Origin: Janthinobacterium fluminis
GTDB lineage: Bacteria; Pseudomonadota; Gammaproteobacteria; Burkholderiales; Burkholderiaceae_D
Assembly (NCBI RefSeq): GCF_028595325.1
Contig: NZ_JAQQXR010000006.1
Span: forward strand, 186,001-250,000
DNA: 64,000 bases
Direction of reading: 5' to 3'
The position numbers and the translations under genes were made by a program. The notes under the pieces are model-generated. The model saw nothing but the letters and a program-made list of their open reading frames with translations, was not told the DNA's origin and did no database searches. Below are positions 12,199-21,774 of this stretch, one piece after another (the stretch's first letter is position 1; every line of letters starts with the position of its first letter).

Positions 12199-12615
12199 TT
12201 ACTCCGCCTCCCGGCCGACCAAGCCGACCTTCAGATAGCCGGCCTTGCGCAGCGCGTCCATCACCGCCATCACATCCTCGTAGGGCGAACGCTTGTCGGC
12301 CTGAAAAAACAGCGTGGTCTGCCTGTCGGCGCCCGTCTGCGCATCCAGTTGCCCGCCCAACTGCGCCAGCGACACCGGCTGCTCGGCCAGATACAGGCTC
12401 CGGTCCGCCTTCAGCGAAATGAAGACCGGCTTGTCCGGGCGCGGCTCGGGCTGGGCGCTGGCGGCGGGCAAGTCGATTTTCAAATCGACGGTGGCCAGCG
12501 GCGACACCACCATGAAAATAATCAGCAGCACCAGCATGACGTCGATGAAGGGCGTCACATTGATCTCGTGCACCTCGACCATGTCCTCGTCCTGCGCAGG
12601 AAAGAAGGCGCCCAT
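12199..12615 (-). CDS. exbD: Biopolymer transport protein ExbD
   Basis: A 138-residue inner-membrane protein of the TonB-ExbB-ExbD motor. The membrane helix and motor residue are in EINVTPFIDVMLVLLIIFMVVSPLATVDLKIDLPAA, where the Asp of FIDVMLVLL is the proton-pathway residue of ExbD/TolR proteins. The periplasmic domain includes FISLKADRSLYLAEQPV and ends EDVMAVMDALRKAGYLKVGLVG. The stop codon is immediately followed by the tonB start, and the gene follows exbB by three bases, so exbB-exbD-tonB is one tight operon. Confidence 0.95.
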   Translation of the reverse strand: MGAFFPAQDEDMVEVHEINVTPFIDVMLVLLIIFMVVSPLATVDLKIDLPAASAQPEPRPDKPVFISLKADRSLYLAEQPVSLAQLGGQLDAQTGADRQTTLFFQADKRSPYEDVMAVMDALRKAGYLKVGLVGREAE

Positions 12616-12618
12616 GGT

Positions 12619-13386
<768 letters not shown>

Positions 13387-13529
13387 ATTGTTACTCTTAC
13401 AAATAAGTCATCGTTGTGCGGGCGGACAGCCGCGCTCGTCAAGCCGCTTCGGCCACGGCAAAGCCGGAGGCAGACCCGCAAAGGTCGCCCCGGAATGTCA
13501 CTACTAGAAGGGAAAATCGTGGCGTTCGC

Positions 13530-14393
13530 CTAGATGGCGGGCTCGGGCTGGGCCGGCGTGTACCAGACATAATCGGCCTGCTGCAGGCTGACGTCGGCGC
13601 CGCGCTCGGCCAGCATCAGCACCGTCAACGGCTGCTCGCCGGCCAGATCGCGCACATGCAGCGGCACGCCGATATCCTTGGCGGCGTGGTAGCCGCCGGC
13701 CATCAGCAGGGCCGGCGCGGGCGCCGCCAGCAGGCGCTCGGCCATGCGCCGGTCGCGTTGCTGCTGCACCGACAGCATCGCCTGCAGACGCGGCGCGTCG
13801 ATCTGGTTGTCATGCATGTCGCGTATCGTCGCCTCCAGCCGCGCGCGCACCTCGGGGCGGGTCGACAGCGCGCCGCTCAGCGCCGGCTGCTGGCGCCCTA
13901 TCGTCTGCACTTCGGCGCGGTCCAAATTGGCCGACAACAAGGGATACGGCGCCCGCATCAAGTCCATCGCCAAATCGCCGTACAGCGCCCAGCTCCAGCC
14001 TTTCTGCCAGGACAGCAACTCGGCGACACGCTCGGCGCGCACCACGGGATTGCCCTGCAACCACAATTTGACCTGGTCCACCTTGTCCTGCTGGTCAGGG
14101 TTCAGCATTTCCAGCAGCACGCTGCCCTGGGGCCGCTGGCGCGCCAGTTGCTGCGCCAGCCACAGCTCGATGCGGTGGTGCTCGGCCTGGTCGTGCTGCT
14201 CGCCGACCAGCACGCGCGGCGCGGCGGCCAGGCGCGTGAGCAATTCGGCGGCGCTCAGGCGGGCGCCGCTGCGCAGGTCGACGATCTCGCCGACGCTGGC
14301 GACATCGGCCGGCGCCGGCAGCGACGGCCCGGCCGGCAGCACCGAGGTGCATGCGCTGAGGAACACGGCGCACAGCGATAACAATAATTTCAT
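13530..14393 (-). CDS. ChaN-like iron-regulated heme-binding lipoprotein (DUF399)
   Basis: A 287-residue lipoprotein: the signal MKLLLSLCAVFLSAC ends in a lipobox with Cys15. The mature protein shows the ChaN/DUF399 signatures: RVLVGEQHDQAEHHRIELWLAQQL, GSVLLEMLNPDQQDKVDQ, WALYGDLAMDLMRAPYPLLSANLD, and ALLMAGGYHAAKDIGVPLHV. Campylobacter ChaN is a membrane lipoprotein that binds cofacial heme and is encoded beside a TonB receptor. Here it heads the exbB-exbD-tonB-receptor cluster, with a Fur-box-like site 50 bases upstream. This gives consistent evidence for iron-repressed heme acquisition. Confidence 0.88.
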   Translation of the reverse strand: MKLLLSLCAVFLSACTSVLPAGPSLPAPADVASVGEIVDLRSGARLSAAELLTRLAAAPRVLVGEQHDQAEHHRIELWLAQQLARQRPQGSVLLEMLNPDQQDKVDQVKLWLQGNPVVRAERVAELLSWQKGWSWALYGDLAMDLMRAPYPLLSANLDRAEVQTIGRQQPALSGALSTRPEVRARLEATIRDMHDNQIDAPRLQAMLSVQQQRDRRMAERLLAAPAPALLMAGGYHAAKDIGVPLHVRDLAGEQPLTVLMLAERGADVSLQQADYVWYTPAQPEPAI

Positions 14394-14444
14394 GGGAAAT
14401 GCCCTCTATTTCGGCTGCATACCAGCGATGGGCGGCATTTTAAT

Positions 14445-14463
14445 AGAAATGATTCTCATTTAC
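14445..14463 (-). promoter_or_regulatory. Fur-box-like operator upstream of the ChaN-like gene
   Basis: The plus-strand 19-mer AGAAATGATTCTCATTTAC contains the near-palindrome AAATGATTCTCATTT and matches the Fur consensus at 13 of 19 bases. An adjacent AATGATAACATTG may be an overlapping second site. It lies in the 118-base gap between dnaE2 and the ChaN-like gene and predicts iron repression of the whole uptake locus. Confidence 0.6.
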
Positions 14464-14511
14464 AATGATAACATTGAAGTAATTCCCCCTGCCCGGCGGC
14501 GCCCGCCCGCA

Positions 14512-17500
14512 TCAGCAGAAATCGCGGCTGCCGGTCGGCAGCCGCCCCAGCAGGCGCGACATGTCGACCAGGCGCTTGGCCACCAGATGGCGCACGCTGC
14601 CCTCGCGCTGCCACACGCCGTACACGCCCAGCAGCGGCGCGCCGAGCACCTCGCGGCGCTGCCGCTCGACCAGGGCCGGCCAGATAATCACGTTGACGCT
14701 GCCCGTCTCATCCTCCAGGGTGATGAACAGCACGCCCTTGGCCGTGCCGGGGCGCTGGCGCACGGTGACGATGCCGCAGGCGCGCGCCAGCTGCCCGTTC
14801 TGGTAGGCGGCCAGGGCCGCCGCCGGCATGAAGCGCCGCTCCAGCAACTGCGCGCGCAGCAGCGCCAGCGGATGGCGCCCCAGCGTCAGCCCCTGGGCGC
14901 GGTAGTCGCCGAGTATCTCCTCGCCCTCCGACGGCGGCTGCAGCAGCGGCACGGCCTCGTCCGGCGTGGTCGGGCGCAGCAAGTCCCTGTCCGGCACCGC
15001 GCCCACGGCCTGCCACAGCGCCTGGCGGCGGTTGCCCGCCAGCGCCAGCAAGGCGTTGCCGCCGGCCAGCACCTGCAAGTCCTGGCGCTCCAGGCTGGCG
15101 CGCCGCGCCAGGTCGGCCACGCTGTCGAACGGCCGCTCGGCGCGGGCTTGCTCGATGCGCCGGGCGGCGTCGGCGCGCATGCCGCTCAGCAGCGCCAGGC
15201 CGATGCGCACCGCCGGCTGCCCGGCGCCGCCCGGATCGTCTTCCAGCGCCGAGGCCCAGCCGCTGACGCTGACGTCGGCCGGGCGCACCTCGACGCCGTG
15301 GCGCCTGGCGTCCTGCACCAGTTGCGAGGGGCTGTAAAAACCCATCGGCTGGCTGTTCAGCAAGGCGCACAAAAAGGCCGCCGGCTCGTGGCACTTGAGC
15401 CAGGAGCTGGCATAGGTCAGCAGCGCGAAACTGGCCGCGTGCGACTCGGGGAAACCGTATTCGCCGAAGCCCTGGATCTGGCTAAAAATCGCTTCGGCGA
15501 ATTCGGCCGTGTAACCGTTGCCCGTCATGCCGTCGACCAGGCGCTCGTGGTGGCTGTCCATGCCGCCCTTGCGCTTCCAGGCCGCCATCGCGCGCCGCAA
15601 CTGGTCCGCCTCGCCGGGCGTATAGCCGGCCGCGATAATGGCCACCTGCATCACCTGCTCCTGGAAAATCGGCACGCCCAGGGTCCGCTCCAGCGCCTTG
15701 CGCAAGCCCTTCGGATAATCGACCAGCGCCGGATTTTGCCGCCGCTGCAAATACGGGTGCACCATGCCGCCCTGGATCGGCCCCGGCCGCACCAGCGCCA
15801 CCTCGATGACGAGATCGTAAAAACGGCGCGGCCGCAGGCGCGGCAGCATGCTCATCTGCGCGCGCGACTCGATCTGGAACACGCCTATCGTGTCGGCCTC
15901 GCACATCATGTCGTAGGTCGCGCCGTCCTCCGGCGGAATGTCCTGCAGCGCGAACGCGCCGCCGCGGCGCCGCCCGACCAGCTCCAGCGCGCGGCGCAGC
16001 GCCGACAGCATGCCCAGCGCCAGCACGTCGACCTTCATCAAACCCAGCTCCTCCAGATCGTCCTTGTCCCACTGGATCACGCTGCGCTCGGCCATCGTCG
16101 CGTTCTCGATCGGCACCAGGCGCGACAGCTTGCCCCGGGCGATGACGAAGCCGCCCGGATGCTGCGACAAATGGCGCGGAAAGCCCAGCAGCCGCTGCGC
16201 CAGCGCGGCCCACTGCTGCGACAACGGCGCCTCCGGGTCCAGGCCGCACTCGGCCAGGCGGTTCAGCAGGTCGCGCTTGCCGTCGAACCAGTGGTGCGCC
16301 TTGGCCACCTTCTCGACGACGGCCAGGTCGATGCCGAGCGCCTTGCCGCTGTCGCGCAGCGCGCTCTTGGGCCGGTAGCTGATGACGACGGCGGCCAGCG
16401 CCGCCCGCTCGCGCCCATACTTGCGGTAAAGGTACTGGATCACCTCCTCGCGCCGCTGGTGCTCGAAATCGACGTCGATGTCGGGCGCCTCGGCGCGCTC
16501 CTTCGAGATGAAGCGCTCGAACAGCAGATTGCCGCGGGCCGGGTCGACCTCGGTCACATGCAGGCAGTAGCAGATGGCCGAATTGGCCGCCGAACCGCGC
16601 CCCTGGCACAGGATGCCCCGGGAACGGGCGAAGCGGACGATGTCGTAGACGGTCAGGAAATACGGCTCGTAGGCGAGCTCGGCGATCAACGCCAGCTCGC
16701 GCTCGATCTGCCGCTGCACGGCCGCCGGGATGCCCTGCGGGAAGCGGCGGTGCGCGCCGCTATAGGTTTCGCTGCGCAAATAACTGCTCGGCGTGTGGCC
16801 GGCCGGCACCAGCTCGTCGGGATACTCGTAGCGCAGCTCGTCGAGCGAAAACGTGCACAGGCCGGCGATGCGCACCGTCTCGGCCAGCGCCGGGCGCGGA
16901 TACAGATTGGCCAGGCGCAGGCGCGCGCGCAAATGCTGCTCGGCGTTCTGCGCCAGCGCGTAACCGCACTCGCCCACCGGCTTGCCGACGCGCACAGCAC
17001 ACAAGGTGTCCTGCAAAGGCTTGCGCGAGCGCACATGCATGCACACATGGCCGACCGCCACCACCGGCAGAGCGTGCTGCCGCGCCACCTCGTCGACGCC
17101 GAGCCGGTGCGCCTCGTCGAAGGCGCGCTGCAACAAGTTCAAGCCTATCCAGGCGCGCCCCGGAAAAGTGGCCGACAACCACGCCGCCTGGGCGTGCAGG
17201 CGCGCCGTGTCGGCCGGCTGGTGGACCGGATACTGGGGCAGCAGGATCAGCAGGCAATCGGCCAGGCCGCGCAGATGCGCGTAGTCCGGCGCGGGCGCGG
17301 CGACATCGTCGGGCGTGAGCAGATAACTGCCCTTGACGGCGCCCTCGCGCGTGCGCGCCAACGTGATCAGCTCGGACAGATTGCCGTAGCCGTTGCGGTT
17401 TTGCGCCAACGCCAGCAGCGACAGCGCCGGGCTGCCGTCGGGCTGCCTCAAGTGGAAATGCGCGCCGACGATCAAGGGCAGGCCGGCCCGCTTGGCCTCG

Positions 17501-17673
17501 GCGTGCGCGCGCACCACGCCGGCCAGCGAACACTCGTCGGTGACGGCCAGCGCCGCGTAGCCGAGCTGCGCGGCGCGCCCGACCAACTCCTCCGCATGCG
17601 ACGCGCCATGCAAAAATGAAAAATTTGTCAGGCAAAACAGCTCCGCGTAAGCGGGCAAGCTCGCTGGTCCCAT
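14512..17673 (-). CDS. dnaE2: Error-prone DNA polymerase III alpha subunit DnaE2
   Basis: A 1053-residue C-family polymerase for SOS mutagenesis. The PHP domain opens with YAELFCLTNFSFLHGASHAEELV. The palm contains CQGRGSAANSAICYCL and ERAEAPDIDVDFEHQRREEVIQYLYRKYGRERAALA, with the catalytic DIDVDF Asp residues. Fingers/thumb motifs include VIQWDKDDLEELGLMKVDVLALGMLSALRRAL and GVFQIESRAQMSMLPRLRPRRFYDLVIEVALVRPGPIQGGMVHPYL. A C-terminal OB fold (GIVTVRQRPGTAKGVLFITLEDETG) ends the protein. The ATG at 17673 (MGPASLPAYAELF) is chosen because a LexA box lies 13 bases upstream; the longer frame would read through that operator. ImuA and ImuB, its partners, are at 32430-33140 and 31019-32500. Confidence 0.96.
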   Translation of the reverse strand: MGPASLPAYAELFCLTNFSFLHGASHAEELVGRAAQLGYAALAVTDECSLAGVVRAHAEAKRAGLPLIVGAHFHLRQPDGSPALSLLALAQNRNGYGNLSELITLARTREGAVKGSYLLTPDDVAAPAPDYAHLRGLADCLLILLPQYPVHQPADTARLHAQAAWLSATFPGRAWIGLNLLQRAFDEAHRLGVDEVARQHALPVVAVGHVCMHVRSRKPLQDTLCAVRVGKPVGECGYALAQNAEQHLRARLRLANLYPRPALAETVRIAGLCTFSLDELRYEYPDELVPAGHTPSSYLRSETYSGAHRRFPQGIPAAVQRQIERELALIAELAYEPYFLTVYDIVRFARSRGILCQGRGSAANSAICYCLHVTEVDPARGNLLFERFISKERAEAPDIDVDFEHQRREEVIQYLYRKYGRERAALAAVVISYRPKSALRDSGKALGIDLAVVEKVAKAHHWFDGKRDLLNRLAECGLDPEAPLSQQWAALAQRLLGFPRHLSQHPGGFVIARGKLSRLVPIENATMAERSVIQWDKDDLEELGLMKVDVLALGMLSALRRALELVGRRRGGAFALQDIPPEDGATYDMMCEADTIGVFQIESRAQMSMLPRLRPRRFYDLVIEVALVRPGPIQGGMVHPYLQRRQNPALVDYPKGLRKALERTLGVPIFQEQVMQVAIIAAGYTPGEADQLRRAMAAWKRKGGMDSHHERLVDGMTGNGYTAEFAEAIFSQIQGFGEYGFPESHAASFALLTYASSWLKCHEPAAFLCALLNSQPMGFYSPSQLVQDARRHGVEVRPADVSVSGWASALEDDPGGAGQPAVRIGLALLSGMRADAARRIEQARAERPFDSVADLARRASLERQDLQVLAGGNALLALAGNRRQALWQAVGAVPDRDLLRPTTPDEAVPLLQPPSEGEEILGDYRAQGLTLGRHPLALLRAQLLERRFMPAAALAAYQNGQLARACGIVTVRQRPGTAKGVLFITLEDETGSVNVIIWPALVERQRREVLGAPLLGVYGVWQREGSVRHLVAKRLVDMSRLLGRLPTGSRDFC

Positions 17674-17686
17674 GGCCGCCACAATA

Positions 17687-17702
17687 CTGTATATAAACAC
17701 AG
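17687..17702 (-). promoter_or_regulatory. LexA (SOS) box of dnaE2
   Basis: CTGTATATAAACACAG fits the gammaproteobacterial-type LexA consensus CTGT-N8-ACAG perfectly. It lies 13 bases before the dnaE2 start codon. The same architecture recurs in front of imuA. The presence of the box defines the true dnaE2 start. Confidence 0.9.
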
Positions 17703-17724
17703 TATTATAGCCGCTTGGCCGTTT

Positions 17725-17780
17725 GGGGACAGACCACAATTTCCGGGGAAAGTCTTTCCCGGAAATCGTGGTCTGTCCCC
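17725..17780. repeat. GGGGACAGACC palindrome, copy A
   Basis: The left arm GGGGACAGACCACAATTTCC and right arm GGAAATCGTGGTCTGTCCCC are complementary with one mismatch around a GGGGAAAGTCTTTCCC-like inner hairpin. It lies 22 bases upstream of the dnaE2 LexA box. Six copies of this family occur in the window, all in gaps between genes. Confidence 0.85.
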
Positions 17781-17784
17781 CAGT

Positions 17785-17842
17785 AGCATTCGCCGAGCGC
17801 ATCGATTTCCCGCGTCAGCTTCTCGAACGCCTTGTCGCTGAG
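17785..17842 (-). pseudogene. Relic of the 3' end of an HD-phosphohydrolase-like gene
   Basis: Read on the minus strand this stretch encodes SDKAFEKLTREIDALGE, which parallels NDKAIDNLTREIDALDA at the C-terminus of the CoaD-HD fusion at 20535-21695. At DNA level about 38 of 43 aligned bases agree with 20563-20606. No other part of that gene is present, and the relic is boxed between palindromes A and B. I read it as a decayed fragment of a duplicated or relocated paralogue, not a functional gene. Confidence 0.6.
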
Positions 17843-17859
17843 CCGCTTGGGAGCCGCTT

Positions 17860-17913
17860 GGGGACAGACCACGATTTCCGGGAAGTCTTTCCCGGAAATC
17901 GTGGTCTGTCCCC
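17860..17913. repeat. GGGGACAGACC palindrome, copy B
   Basis: Arms GGGGACAGACCACGATTTCC and GGAAATCGTGGTCTGTCCCC are perfect 20-base complements around a short inner hairpin (GGGAAGTCTTTCCC). It shares the loop type of copy A. The remaining 130 bases to the next receptor gene (18044) are AT-rich promoter DNA with a TAGAAT-like -10 near 18007. Confidence 0.85.
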
Positions 17914-18043
17914 GGTAGCGTTAACAAGAAACAACGGAGAGGCGGCGCCGACCGTGAATTCGTCACAAAGTGAAACTAATTAATAGTTAGCCGGGAACGC
18001 TTCGTTTAGAATCAAAAACACAATTCTTATAGGGAGACGCCGC

Positions 18044-20452
18044 GTGTTCACAGTTTCAACTTTACGTAAAGCCGTCCTACTCAGCCTGTCCGGCAGCGCA
18101 GCCCTGGCCGCGTGCGCACCGGCCGCCTTCGCGCAAAGCGCAGCGGACGGCGCCAAGAGCGATGCTTCCATGCAAAGCGTCACCGTGGTCGGCTCGCGCC
18201 GCGCCACCACCTCCTCGACCGACACCATGGTGCCGGTCGACGTCATCTCGCTGACCAAAGTGTCCGAGCAGGGCGGCCAGTTCGACCTGGGCCAGTCGCT
18301 GCAATACATCTCGCCGTCGTTCAACTCGACGCGCCAGAGCGGCGCCGACGGCGCCGACCTGGTCGACTCGGCCGCGCTGCGCGGCCTCGGCTCGGACCAG
18401 ACCCTGGTGCTGGTGAACGGCAAGCGCCGCCACACGACGGCCCTGGTCAACCTGTTCGGCGCGCGCAACCGCGGCAACACCGGCACCGACATGAACGCCA
18501 TCCCGCTGCTGGCCATCAAGGACGTGCAAGTGCTGCGCGACGGCGCCGCCGCCCAGTACGGCTCCGACGCGATCGCCGGCGTCATCGACATCGGCCTGAA
18601 AAAGAGCCTCGGCTGCGAAGCCATCGCCGGCTACAGCCAGTATTCCGTCGGCGACGGCAAGAACTACCTGGCCTCGGCCTACTGCGGCATCGCGCTGGGC
18701 GACCAGGGCGTCATCGGCATCACCGGCGAATACCTGGACCGCGGCCGCTCGAACCGGGCCGATCCCGGCAGCCTGCGCATCATCGGCGACACCAAGGCCG
18801 AGAACCAGACCCTGTACGTCAACGGCGACTACAAAACCGGCGCCAGCGGCAAGCTCTACTTCACGGCCGGCGCCCAGCAGCGCGACGCCTCCAGCGCCGC
18901 CTTCGGCCGCGGCGGCATCGGCTCGGGCGACATCCCGAAAAAGAACGCGGCGGCGATGTACCCGAACGGCTTCGCGCCCTTCATCAACGCCAAGATCGAC
19001 GACCACTACGGCACCATCGGCCACCGCAGCCAGATCGGCGAATGGAATGCGGACTTCTCGCAAACCTACGGCTACAACAAGATGATGTACAACATCAGCA
19101 ACACGCTGAACGCCTCCATCGCCAACCTCGACCTGCAGCGCGGCGGCAAGGGCGTCAGCCCGGACCGCTTCAACGCGGGCGGCTTCTCGTTCCAGCAATT
19201 GACCAGCAACGCCGACTTCAGCCGCTTCTACAACGGCGTGCTGCACGGCCTGAACGTCGCCTTCGGCGCCGAATACCGCAGCGAGGAGTATAAAATCGCC
19301 GCCGGCGAGGCCGGCTCCTACATCGACGCCGACGGCGTCGGCGTCGGCGGCAACGCCGGCAGCCAGGGCTTCCCCGGCTTCCAGCCAAGCGACGTGACCA
19401 AGGCCAAGCGCCACAGCACGGCGCTGTACCTGGACCTGGAAGCGGACGTGACGGAGCGCCTGAAAACGGCGGCGGCCGTGCGCTACGAAAAATTCAGCGA
19501 CTTCGGCTCGACCGTCACGGGCAAGCTGTCGGCCGGCTTCCGCGCCACCAACGAGATCCTGCTGCGCGGCTCGGCCAGCACCGGCTTCCGCGCGCCGTCG
19601 CTGCAGCAGGTGTACTTCTCCTCGACCTTCACCGACTTCGTCAGCGGCCAGGCCACCAACGTCGTGCTGGCGCCGAACGGCGGCGCCGTCGCCACGCTGG
19701 CCGGCATCCCGAAACTGAAAGAGGAAAAATCGACCAGCCTGACCCTGGGCAGCACCTGGACCCCGAGCGCGGCCGTGTCGGTCACGGCGGACCTGTACCA
19801 GATCAAGATCAAGGACCGCATCGTCCTGTCCGGCCGCTTCGACAGCGGCAACTTCCCCGGCCTGGCCAGCCAGCTGGCGGCGCTGGGCGTGGACCAGGCG
19901 CAATTCTTCGTCAACTCGATCGACACCAAGACCCGCGGACTGGACTTGACGGCCTCGCACAAGACCAACTTCGGCGCCAACAAGCTGACCACCTTCCTGG
20001 CGCTGAACCTGAGCAAAACGGAAGTGACCGGCATCCACGCGCCGGCCGCGCTGAAGGGCTACGAAGACGTGCTGCTGAACCGCCGCGAGCGCCTGTTCAT
20101 CGAACAGGGCGGCCCGCGCGCGAAAGCCACGCTGGGCTTCGACTATGTCAGCGGCGCGCTGGAAACGGAGCTGAAGATCACCCACTTCGGCTCGCAGACG
20201 CTGGCCGCGTTCGACTACGACGACGGCTCGCCGCGGCCGGACGCCCGCTACGCGCCGAAGACCTCGGCCGACCTGAGCTTCACCTATGCCATCAACAAGA
20301 ACACCAAGCTGACCTTTGGCGGCAACAACATCTTCAACGTCAAGCCGACCTCCCAGGACGCCGACGGCACCGACAACGGCTTCAAGTCGGACAGCGTGCA
20401 GTTCGGCCTGAACGGCGCCTCCTACTTCGGCCGCCTGTGGGTCAAGTTCTAA
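18044..20452 (+). CDS. TonB-dependent outer-membrane receptor
   Basis: An 802-residue receptor with a signal peptide (MFTVSTLRKAVLLSLSGSAALAACAPAAFA). The TonB-box region is SMQSVTVVGSRRATTSS. The plug shows DLVDSAALRGLGSDQTLVLVNGKRRH and VQVLRDGAAAQYGSDAIAGVIDI. The barrel includes GSASTGFRAPSLQQVYF and ends YFGRLWVKF. The start is GTG at 18044, supported by AGGGAGA six bases upstream. It is monocistronic, followed by a strong terminator. The receptor class, with its short VNGKRRHTTAL motif, resembles those often associated with carbohydrate or other organic substrates in betaproteobacteria, but the ligand cannot be read from the sequence. Confidence 0.93.
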   Translation: MFTVSTLRKAVLLSLSGSAALAACAPAAFAQSAADGAKSDASMQSVTVVGSRRATTSSTDTMVPVDVISLTKVSEQGGQFDLGQSLQYISPSFNSTRQSGADGADLVDSAALRGLGSDQTLVLVNGKRRHTTALVNLFGARNRGNTGTDMNAIPLLAIKDVQVLRDGAAAQYGSDAIAGVIDIGLKKSLGCEAIAGYSQYSVGDGKNYLASAYCGIALGDQGVIGITGEYLDRGRSNRADPGSLRIIGDTKAENQTLYVNGDYKTGASGKLYFTAGAQQRDASSAAFGRGGIGSGDIPKKNAAAMYPNGFAPFINAKIDDHYGTIGHRSQIGEWNADFSQTYGYNKMMYNISNTLNASIANLDLQRGGKGVSPDRFNAGGFSFQQLTSNADFSRFYNGVLHGLNVAFGAEYRSEEYKIAAGEAGSYIDADGVGVGGNAGSQGFPGFQPSDVTKAKRHSTALYLDLEADVTERLKTAAAVRYEKFSDFGSTVTGKLSAGFRATNEILLRGSASTGFRAPSLQQVYFSSTFTDFVSGQATNVVLAPNGGAVATLAGIPKLKEEKSTSLTLGSTWTPSAAVSVTADLYQIKIKDRIVLSGRFDSGNFPGLASQLAALGVDQAQFFVNSIDTKTRGLDLTASHKTNFGANKLTTFLALNLSKTEVTGIHAPAALKGYEDVLLNRRERLFIEQGGPRAKATLGFDYVSGALETELKITHFGSQTLAAFDYDDGSPRPDARYAPKTSADLSFTYAINKNTKLTFGGNNIFNVKPTSQDADGTDNGFKSDSVQFGLNGASYFGRLWVKF

Positions 20453-20484
20453 GCAGTTAGCGCATCGCATTTGCCGGAGCGCGG

Positions 20485-20514
20485 CGCCCCGCACAGCAAT
20501 GTGCGGGGCGTTTT
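20485..20514 (+). terminator. Rho-independent terminator of the receptor gene
   Basis: CGCCCCGCACA and TGTGCGGGGCG form a perfect 11-bp stem with a GCAA tetraloop, followed by TTTT. It lies 32 bases after the receptor stop codon and separates it from the convergent CoaD-HD gene. Confidence 0.9.
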
Positions 20515-20534
20515 CACTTCAGGCCGCGCCGCGC

Positions 20535-21695
20535 TCAGCTACCTTGCCGTCCCGCATCGAGCGCGTCGATTTCCCGCGTCAGGTTGTCGATCGCCTTGTC
20601 GTTGTACTGCTCGGCGAAATAGGGGTCGCCGAACAACTCTCCCGCCTCGGCCTTGGCGCGCAGCTGGATCAGCGCCAGTTGCCGCTGCTCGCGGAAGCGC
20701 GGCTCTTCCACGTGGGCGTACTCCTGGCGGATCGCATGCGTGTAGGCCAGGTAGACTTCGTCGTTTTGCCCCAGAATGGCCAGGTCGACGCTGAGCATGA
20801 CGTCTTTCAGCTGGTGGTCGATGGCCGGCGCCTGGAAGTGGTCGGTGGCGCGTATCAGCTCGGCCACGGCGGCGGCCGTGGCGCCCGCGTCCAGGCTGCT
20901 GCCCAGCCACAGTTGCGCGCTCGCCTCCTCGTTCGAGAACAAGGCCGCCTCGTCGCGCTCGTACAGCGCGTCGTGGAACCAGAACGCCTTCTTGACAGTG
21001 TCCATATCGTGCTGCGACGCCTGCGTGTTGGCCGCCCACGCGCGGATTTCGCACAGGCCATGCACCAGGTGGTCGAGGTTATGGTAATGCCGCTCGGCGC
21101 CGCCGTAGGCTTGCACGCTGGTCAGGTGCTCGAACCAGTGGTCGATCAGCCCCGCCGGCACGGCCGCGCCGGCGTGCTCCCACAGGCCGTCCCACTCCTT
21201 GCGCAGCCAGCTCAGTATCCAGGCCCGGTAAGCCGGCCCCGGCACGAATTTTTTCATCGTCCAGTTCCAGCCGACCGGCCCCTCCAGCGCCTTGACGAAG
21301 CTGGAGCTGACCGAGCCCAGGTCGCGCGGCGGCATGACGAAGATGGTCTTGGCGCCCTGCAGCACGTCGACGTTGGTTTGCTGGATCAGATTTTCATAGT
21401 CGAAGTCGGCGGTGGTGCGGATGCCGCGTATCAGGTAGTCGGCGCCGTGCTTTTTCGCCACCCGCGCCGTGTAGTCGCTCTTGACGATGACCACCTGCAC
21501 ATTCTCCCAGCCCCGTTCGCGCGCGCTCTGCTCGATGATCTGCTTGCGCTCCTCGGCGGGAAATTGCGGCTGCTTGACCGGGTTCTGCGACAGGAAGACG
21601 ACGACCTCGTCGGCCAGCGAGCGGGCCTCGCCGATCACCCACATATGGCCGTTGGTGATGGGGTCGAGGGTCCCGGAAAATCCGATCTTCTTCAT
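20535..21695 (-). CDS. CoaD-like adenylyltransferase fused to an HD-domain phosphohydrolase
   Basis: A 386-residue two-domain protein. Residues 1 to about 160 resemble phosphopantetheine adenylyltransferase: MKKIGFSGTLDPITNGH carries the (T/H)xGH nucleotidyl-transfer motif, followed by LIRGIRTTADFDYE and LGSVSSSFVKALEG, which matches the CoaD ISSS-V/L-K segment. Residues about 165-386 match predicted metal-dependent HD phosphohydrolases (COG4339 type): HYHNLDHLVHGL at 203-214 and the HD pair in WFHDALYERDEAALFSNEEASA, with a further SVDLAILGQ. The ATG at 21695 follows GGAG. CoaD catalyses the penultimate step of coenzyme A synthesis and is normally about 160 residues, so the HD half is an addition. 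Whether this is the cell's only CoaD is unknown. Confidence 0.85.
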   Translation of the reverse strand: MKKIGFSGTLDPITNGHMWVIGEARSLADEVVVFLSQNPVKQPQFPAEERKQIIEQSARERGWENVQVVIVKSDYTARVAKKHGADYLIRGIRTTADFDYENLIQQTNVDVLQGAKTIFVMPPRDLGSVSSSFVKALEGPVGWNWTMKKFVPGPAYRAWILSWLRKEWDGLWEHAGAAVPAGLIDHWFEHLTSVQAYGGAERHYHNLDHLVHGLCEIRAWAANTQASQHDMDTVKKAFWFHDALYERDEAALFSNEEASAQLWLGSSLDAGATAAAVAELIRATDHFQAPAIDHQLKDVMLSVDLAILGQNDEVYLAYTHAIRQEYAHVEEPRFREQRQLALIQLRAKAEAGELFGDPYFAEQYNDKAIDNLTREIDALDAGRQGS

Positions 21696-21774
21696 ACGGC
21701 GCTCCAAATTTGGCTAATTCCGCAGAAGATATAGCGCCCGGCGGCGCCCGTCAATTAAAAATATTGCATCAAGG

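Noticed and set aside
17674..17802. N-terminal extension of DnaE2 to an upstream start at 17802.
   Set aside because: It would translate through the LexA box and palindrome A, and the extra residues do not match the family.
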